Positions 14,785 to 17,738 of a stretch of DNA of 17,738 nucleotides are shown here, one piece after another. The stretch lies in the NCBI GenBank assembly GCA_002292015.1, contig DBBD01000128.1:1-17738 (forward strand), given 5' to 3'. Source of the DNA: Firmicutes bacterium UBA993. Its GTDB lineage: Bacteria; Bacillota; Dethiobacteria; DTU022. The stretch's first letter is position 1, and every line of letters starts with the position of its first letter. Below the pieces are notes generated by a model. That model made no database searches. It worked only from the letters and a program-made list of their open reading frames with translations, and was not told the DNA's origin. The position numbers and the translations under genes were made by a program.

Positions 14785-15615
14785 CTACTTCTTGCGACGA
14801 CGGATAATGAGCTTATCCGAAGCATTTTTCTTTTTCCGGGTTTTGTAGCCGAGAGTCGGCTTGCCCCAAGGGGTGACCGGTCTTTTAAGGCCGATCGGGG
14901 CCCGGCCTTCGCCACCACCGTGTGGGTGATCGCAAGGGTTCATTACCGAACCGCGTACTGTAGGCCGGCGACCCAGCCAGCGGCTGCGCCCTGCCTTGCC
15001 AATGGTCAGGTTTTCGTGTTCGATGTTGCCAATCTGGCCAACTGTTGCCCGGCAATCGATCGGCACCAGGCGCAGTTCACCTGATGGTAGACGGATAAAT
15101 GCTGAGTCGTTTTCCTTGGCCGCAAGCTGCGCTGCAGTTCCTGCTGAACGGGCCAACCGCCCGCCGTGACCGATCTTCATTTCAATGTTATGTACAAAAG
15201 TGCCTGTCGGTATTGAACGCAGCGGCATGGCATTGCCCGGCCTTACTTCGACTTTAAGTCCCGAGACTACAGACTGGCCGACACGCAAACCCAGCGGCGC
15301 CAGGATATAACGCTTTTCACCGTCGGCATAATGCAAAAGCGCAATATTGGCCGTACGGTTCGGATCGTATTCAATGCCGGCTACCTTCGCTGGAACATTA
15401 TCTTTGTTTCGCTTGAAATCGATAATCCGGTACGCACGCTTGTGTCCTCCGCCCTGGTGGCGGACTGTAATTCTGCCATAACTATTACGACCGGCTTTCT
15501 TACTCAAGGGAGCCAGAAGTGATTTCTCAGGCTCGGTCTTGGTTATCTCTTCAAAACTCGATACGGTGGCAAACCGCCGCCCCGGCGAAGTAGGTTTAAA
15601 TCTTTTGACTGCCAT
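14785..15615 (-). CDS. rplB: 50S ribosomal protein L2
   Basis: L2 is needed for subunit association and the peptidyl transferase centre. The 276 residues match the family, with an OB-fold region (GRITVRHQGGGHKRAYRIIDF, 47-67) and an SH3-like region. The C-terminal NPCDHPHGGGEGRAPIG loop contains the conserved histidines near the catalytic centre, followed by the basic tail TRKKKNASDKLIIRRRKK. The ATG is preceded by GGAGGGAGT. Confidence 0.98.
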   Translation of the reverse strand: MAVKRFKPTSPGRRFATVSSFEEITKTEPEKSLLAPLSKKAGRNSYGRITVRHQGGGHKRAYRIIDFKRNKDNVPAKVAGIEYDPNRTANIALLHYADGEKRYILAPLGLRVGQSVVSGLKVEVRPGNAMPLRSIPTGTFVHNIEMKIGHGGRLARSAGTAAQLAAKENDSAFIRLPSGELRLVPIDCRATVGQIGNIEHENLTIGKAGRSRWLGRRPTVRGSVMNPCDHPHGGGEGRAPIGLKRPVTPWGKPTLGYKTRKKKNASDKLIIRRRKK

Positions 15616-15634
15616 TTAGTACTCCCTCCTTCTA

Positions 15635-15928
15635 TTAGCGGCTTTCGAACAGCTCAATTGGTTTGCTGCCATCGGCCAGAGTAATAACCGCTTTTTTCCA
15701 ACTGGGCTGCTTGCCCATCGGGTAACGGCCCAGGCGTTTTCTCTTGCCTTTGTAGTTAGCGGTATTTACCGCTTCCACTTTCACTTTAAAGATCTCTTCC
15801 AGGGCCCGCTTAATTTCAATCTTGTTCGCACTTTTCGATACCAAAAAGGTATACTTCTTATCTGCCATCAAGTCGGAAGATTTTTCACTGATTAGGGGAC
15901 GAATGATAATGTCTCTGGCATCCTTCAT
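15635..15928 (-). CDS. rplW: 50S ribosomal protein L23
   Basis: L23 is at the exit tunnel and docks trigger factor and signal recognition particle. The 97 residues show DIIIRPLISEKS, YTFLVSKSANKIEIKRALEEIF, VKVEAVNTANYKGKRKRLGR and the typical WKKAVITL strand. The ATG overlaps the rplD stop by four bases (ATGA), pointing to coupled translation. Confidence 0.97.
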   Translation of the reverse strand: MKDARDIIIRPLISEKSSDLMADKKYTFLVSKSANKIEIKRALEEIFKVKVEAVNTANYKGKRKRLGRYPMGKQPSWKKAVITLADGSKPIELFESR

Positions 15929-16551
15929 CCGCCAAACACCTCCTCGACCTGTTTGAGCGCCTCTTTGCTCATTACCAGGTGGTTGTAGGTCAGAATATCA
16001 AGCACGTTGAGCTGTCTGGCCAAAATGGTTTTGACTCGTGGCAGGTTACGTGCTGCCTTGATCATATTCAGATCGGGCTGATCACTGACGATCAGCGCAC
16101 CTTCATTAACATTTAGGTTTTTCAGCAGTCCGGCCATAATCCTGGTCTGCGGTGTGTCAAAAACAAACTCGTCGATCACCAGCAGCTTACCTTCGTTAAC
16201 CTTGTCGCTCAATGCCGACTTCAGTGCGGCACGACGCATTTTTTTCGGTACCTTCGAACTATAATCTCGCGGCCGCGGTCCAAAGGCTACGCCCCCACCA
16301 GTCCAGATCGGTGAATTGGTACTGCCATGACGAGACCGTCCGGTCCCCTTTTGCGGCCAGGGCTTACTGGCGCCACCCCTTACTTCACCGCGATCTCTGG
16401 ATGATGCGGTGCCAAGGCGCTGCCTGGCTGCCTGAGATACGGCCGCCTGATGTATGGCACCGTGCTTGATCGGAGCAGCAAACAATGCTTCCTGCAATTC
16501 AATCTGCTCAACCTGTTCGCCTTCTTTATTGTAAAGTGCTACTTTTGGCAA
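15925..16551 (-). CDS. rplD: 50S ribosomal protein L4
   Basis: L4 lines the exit tunnel with an extended loop; in E. coli it also represses the S10 operon, a function not shown for Bacillota. The 208 residues include HQAAVSQAARQRLGTASSRDRGEV, the loop motif KPWPQKGTGRSRHGS and the GGGVAFGPRPRDY segment. The start is TTG, ten bases after GGAGG. Confidence 0.97.
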   Translation of the reverse strand: MPKVALYNKEGEQVEQIELQEALFAAPIKHGAIHQAAVSQAARQRLGTASSRDRGEVRGGASKPWPQKGTGRSRHGSTNSPIWTGGGVAFGPRPRDYSSKVPKKMRRAALKSALSDKVNEGKLLVIDEFVFDTPQTRIMAGLLKNLNVNEGALIVSDQPDLNMIKAARNLPRVKTILARQLNVLDILTYNHLVMSKEALKQVEEVFGG

Positions 16552-16584
16552 CTTCAGGATTCCTCCTTCCTTTAAACTTTCAGT

Positions 16585-17214
16585 TTACCGGCCTTTTACC
16601 GACTCTTTAATTTCAACCAAACCGCCCCGCGGTCCGGGAACTGAACCCCTGACCAGGAGCAGATTCTTGGCGGCATCAGCTTCCACAACGCGCAGGCTTT
16701 GCACAGTGCGCCTCCAGCCGCCCATGCGGCCGGGCAGCCTGCGACCCTTGAAAACCCGAGCCGGGGCAACAGCACCTAGAGAACCCGGACCACGGTGGTA
16801 ATGTGAACCGTGTGTTTTAGGCCCCCTGCTAAACCCCATTTTTTTAACTGAACCGGCAAACCCTTTTCCCCGTGCGATCGCGCTAACATCAACATAATCG
16901 CCGGCGGTAAAACAATCGGCTTTAATTTCCTGACCCACTTTGTAACCGGCAGTATCGTTAACTTTAAATTCGCGCAGGTAGCGCAGCGGTTTTAAACCGG
17001 CCTTCTGAAAATGCCCTTTCAGGGGACGGTTAACCCGCTGCTCTTTATTTTTGATAAAGCCGATCTGGATACTGCTATACCCGTCTATCTGATCATTTTT
17101 AACCTGGACTACGCGACAGGGACCAGCTTCGAGAACCGTAACCGGTATAACCCTTCCCTGTTCATCGTAGACCTGGGTCATTCCAATTTTCTTCGCCAGT
17201 ATCGCTTTTGTCAT
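16585..17214 (-). CDS. rplC: 50S ribosomal protein L3
   Basis: L3 is an assembly initiator of the 50S subunit, and its extension reaches the peptidyl transferase centre. The 209 residues show KAILAKKIGMTQVYDEQGR at the start, DVSAIARGKGFAGSVKKMGF (130-149) and RGPGSLGAVAPARVFKGRRLPGRMGG. The ATG has a GAGGTG site. It follows rpsJ after 25 bases, in the usual S10 order. Confidence 0.98.
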   Translation of the reverse strand: MTKAILAKKIGMTQVYDEQGRVIPVTVLEAGPCRVVQVKNDQIDGYSSIQIGFIKNKEQRVNRPLKGHFQKAGLKPLRYLREFKVNDTAGYKVGQEIKADCFTAGDYVDVSAIARGKGFAGSVKKMGFSRGPKTHGSHYHRGPGSLGAVAPARVFKGRRLPGRMGGWRRTVQSLRVVEADAAKNLLLVRGSVPGPRGGLVEIKESVKGR

Positions 17215-17239
17215 TTCTATTGCACCTCTCGCCTATCTA

Positions 17240-17548
17240 CTAGAGCTTAATCTCAATATCCACACCGGCAGGCAAATCAAGCCTCATCAAAGCATCGATC
17301 GTTTTCGGGGTTGGTTCCAAAATATCGATCAACCGCTTATGAGTACGCATTTCGAATTGCTCCCGGGAGTCTTTATATTTATGCGGCGCCCTGATAACTG
17401 TGTATAAACTTCTTTCTGTCGGCAAAGGTACCGGTCCGGAAACATCTGCCCCCGTCCGGCGCGCCGTCTCTACAATCTTACCGGCAGATTGGTCTAGCAG
17501 GTGGTGATCAAAGGCTCTTAATCTGATTCTAATTTTTTGACTGGCCAT
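17240..17548 (-). CDS. rpsJ: 30S ribosomal protein S10 (transcription factor NusE)
   Basis: S10 sits in the 30S head and, with NusB, NusA and NusG, acts in transcription antitermination. The 102 residues match the family: QKIRIRLRAFDHHLLDQSAGKIVETARRTGA, GPVPLPTERSLYTVIRAPHK, and the loop REQFEMRTHKRLIDI. The ATG follows a TAGGAGGATAATTA site, whose TAG is also the stop of a short upstream ORF. First gene of the S10 cluster, after tuf. Confidence 0.98.
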   Translation of the reverse strand: MASQKIRIRLRAFDHHLLDQSAGKIVETARRTGADVSGPVPLPTERSLYTVIRAPHKYKDSREQFEMRTHKRLIDILEPTPKTIDALMRLDLPAGVDIEIKL

Positions 17549-17559
17549 TAATTATCCTC

Positions 17560-17649
17560 CTAATCGCCTGATTTAATCAAAGCTGCTCCGTAGAAATTCC
17601 CCGAACCTACGGCTCGGCAACCTTCTACCTCATCGCTGGCAAGCTTCAT
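17560..17649 (-). CDS. Possible 29-residue ORF between tuf and rpsJ
   Basis: An ATG after the tuf tail opens 29 codons (begins MKLASDEVEGCRAVGS, ends AALIKSGD). The TAG stop overlaps the AGGAGG site of rpsJ and lies 11 bases before its ATG, a geometry that would suit translational coupling. I see no strong ribosome binding site before its own ATG, only GGGTAG. No family is recognised. It could be a leader peptide, a gene remnant or chance; it fills most of the tuf-rpsJ gap. Confidence 0.3.
   Translation of the reverse strand: MKLASDEVEGCRAVGSGNFYGAALIKSGD
17588..17617 (-). promoter_or_regulatory. Two alternative hairpins in the tuf-rpsJ leader RNA
   Basis: Hairpin A pairs the RNA of 17611-17617 (CCGAGCC) with 17601-17607 (GGUUCGG), seven pairs including one G-U, around a GUA loop. 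Hairpin B pairs 17607-17612 (CCGUAG) with 17588-17593 (CUACGG), six perfect pairs around a 13-base loop. They share bases 17607-17612, so only one can form at a time. Neither is followed by a U-tract, so this is not a simple intrinsic terminator. A regulatory role is inference. Confidence 0.35.
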
Positions 17650-17682
17650 TAACTACCCGTTTATTACCCGTTTATTACCCGC
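17650..17682. repeat. Three 11-bp tandem units at the tuf stop
   Basis: Read on the minus strand, units of the form RCGGGTAATAA occur twice and a third time diverged (ACGGGTAGTTA). Each perfect unit carries TAATAA stops, and the first one supplies the tuf stop codon. Because 11 is not a multiple of three, the units place stops in more than one frame. Confidence 0.75.
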
Positions 17683-17738
17683 TGACAGCGGTCACCACGC
17701 CGGACGCGACGGTGCGGCCGCCTTCGCGAATCGCTAAG
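17675..17738 (-). CDS. tuf: Elongation factor Tu, C-terminal end (partial)
   Basis: Only the last 20 residues are in the window: LAIREGGRTVASGVVTAVSG, then TAA. This matches the end of EF-Tu domain 3 (family consensus close to FAIREGGRTVGAGVVTKI), and its place directly ahead of rpsJ fits the usual fusA-tuf-rpsJ order. The leucine for phenylalanine, AS for GA, and the VSG ending in place of the common acidic end are departures from the typical sequence. The rest of the gene lies beyond the right edge. Confidence 0.93.
   Translation of the reverse strand, partial: LAIREGGRTVASGVVTAVSG

Noticed and set aside
14718..14918. A 66-codon minus-strand frame over the rplB 3' end and the 71-base rplB-rpsS gap
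   Set aside because: It is an alternative frame of rplB with a composition driven by the basic rplB tail; it ends at the rpsS ribosome binding site by chance and matches no family.
17554..17582. Minus-strand TTGATT and GATAAT, 18 bases apart, just before rpsJ
   Set aside because: Transcription would begin at or within the rpsJ start codon and lose its strong ribosome binding site, so it is unlikely to be the S10 promoter.
1..17738. CRISPR arrays, tRNA or rRNA genes, phage or defence genes
   Set aside because: Read-through of both strands showed no regularly spaced repeats, no tRNA-like cloverleaf and no such proteins; coding space is filled by the ribosomal operon.

Overview
The window is the 3' and central part of a bacterial ribosomal-protein super-operon (S10, spc and alpha clusters fused), read almost entirely on the minus strand, so gene order runs from the right end to the left. 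Thirty-four complete genes follow the last 20 codons of tuf (EF-Tu): rpsJ-rplC-rplD-rplW-rplB-rpsS-rplV-rpsC-rplP-rpmC-rpsQ-rplN-rplX-rplE-rpsZ-rpsH-rplF-rplR-rpsE-rpmD-rplO-secY-map-(KOW protein)-infA-rpmJ-rpsM-rpsK-rpsD-rpoA-rplQ-ecfA1-ecfA2-ecfT. The order, the zinc-type S14, the KOW gene between map and infA, and the ECF transporter module after rplQ point to a Bacillota (Firmicutes) genome. A clostridial lineage with fairly balanced base composition is likely. I cannot name the genus from the sequence alone.

Right end (17549-17738): the tuf tail, three 11-bp tandem units carrying stop codons, a possible 29-residue ORF whose stop overlaps the rpsJ ribosome binding site, and two mutually exclusive RNA hairpins. 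Middle (2812-17548): ribosomal proteins, SecY, methionine aminopeptidase, IF-1 and RNA polymerase alpha, packed with short gaps or 4-14 bp overlaps. Here adk, which normally lies between secY and map in Bacillota, is missing. About a third of the genes start with TTG or GTG, and ribosome binding sites are mostly strong. Left part (317-2807): the EcfA1-EcfA2-EcfT energy-coupling module for vitamin and metal uptake, with overlapping genes.

Left end (1-316): truA, rplM and rpsI, which often follow ecfT in Bacillota, are not present. Instead there is a truncated IS3-family transposase (OrfB N-terminal part) on the plus strand, with a terminator-like hairpin behind it. The conserved operon therefore stops at what looks like an old insertion or rearrangement boundary.

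Together the genes make the core of both ribosomal subunits, the initiation factor, the RNA polymerase assembly subunit, the secretion channel and the N-terminal methionine trimming enzyme. They form one growth-linked transcription unit with no clear internal promoter. I found no wholly new multi-gene system. The most interesting signals are small and regulatory: the tuf-rpsJ leader, an out-of-frame mini-ORF over the rpsM start, and a hairpin that covers the rpoA ribosome binding site.
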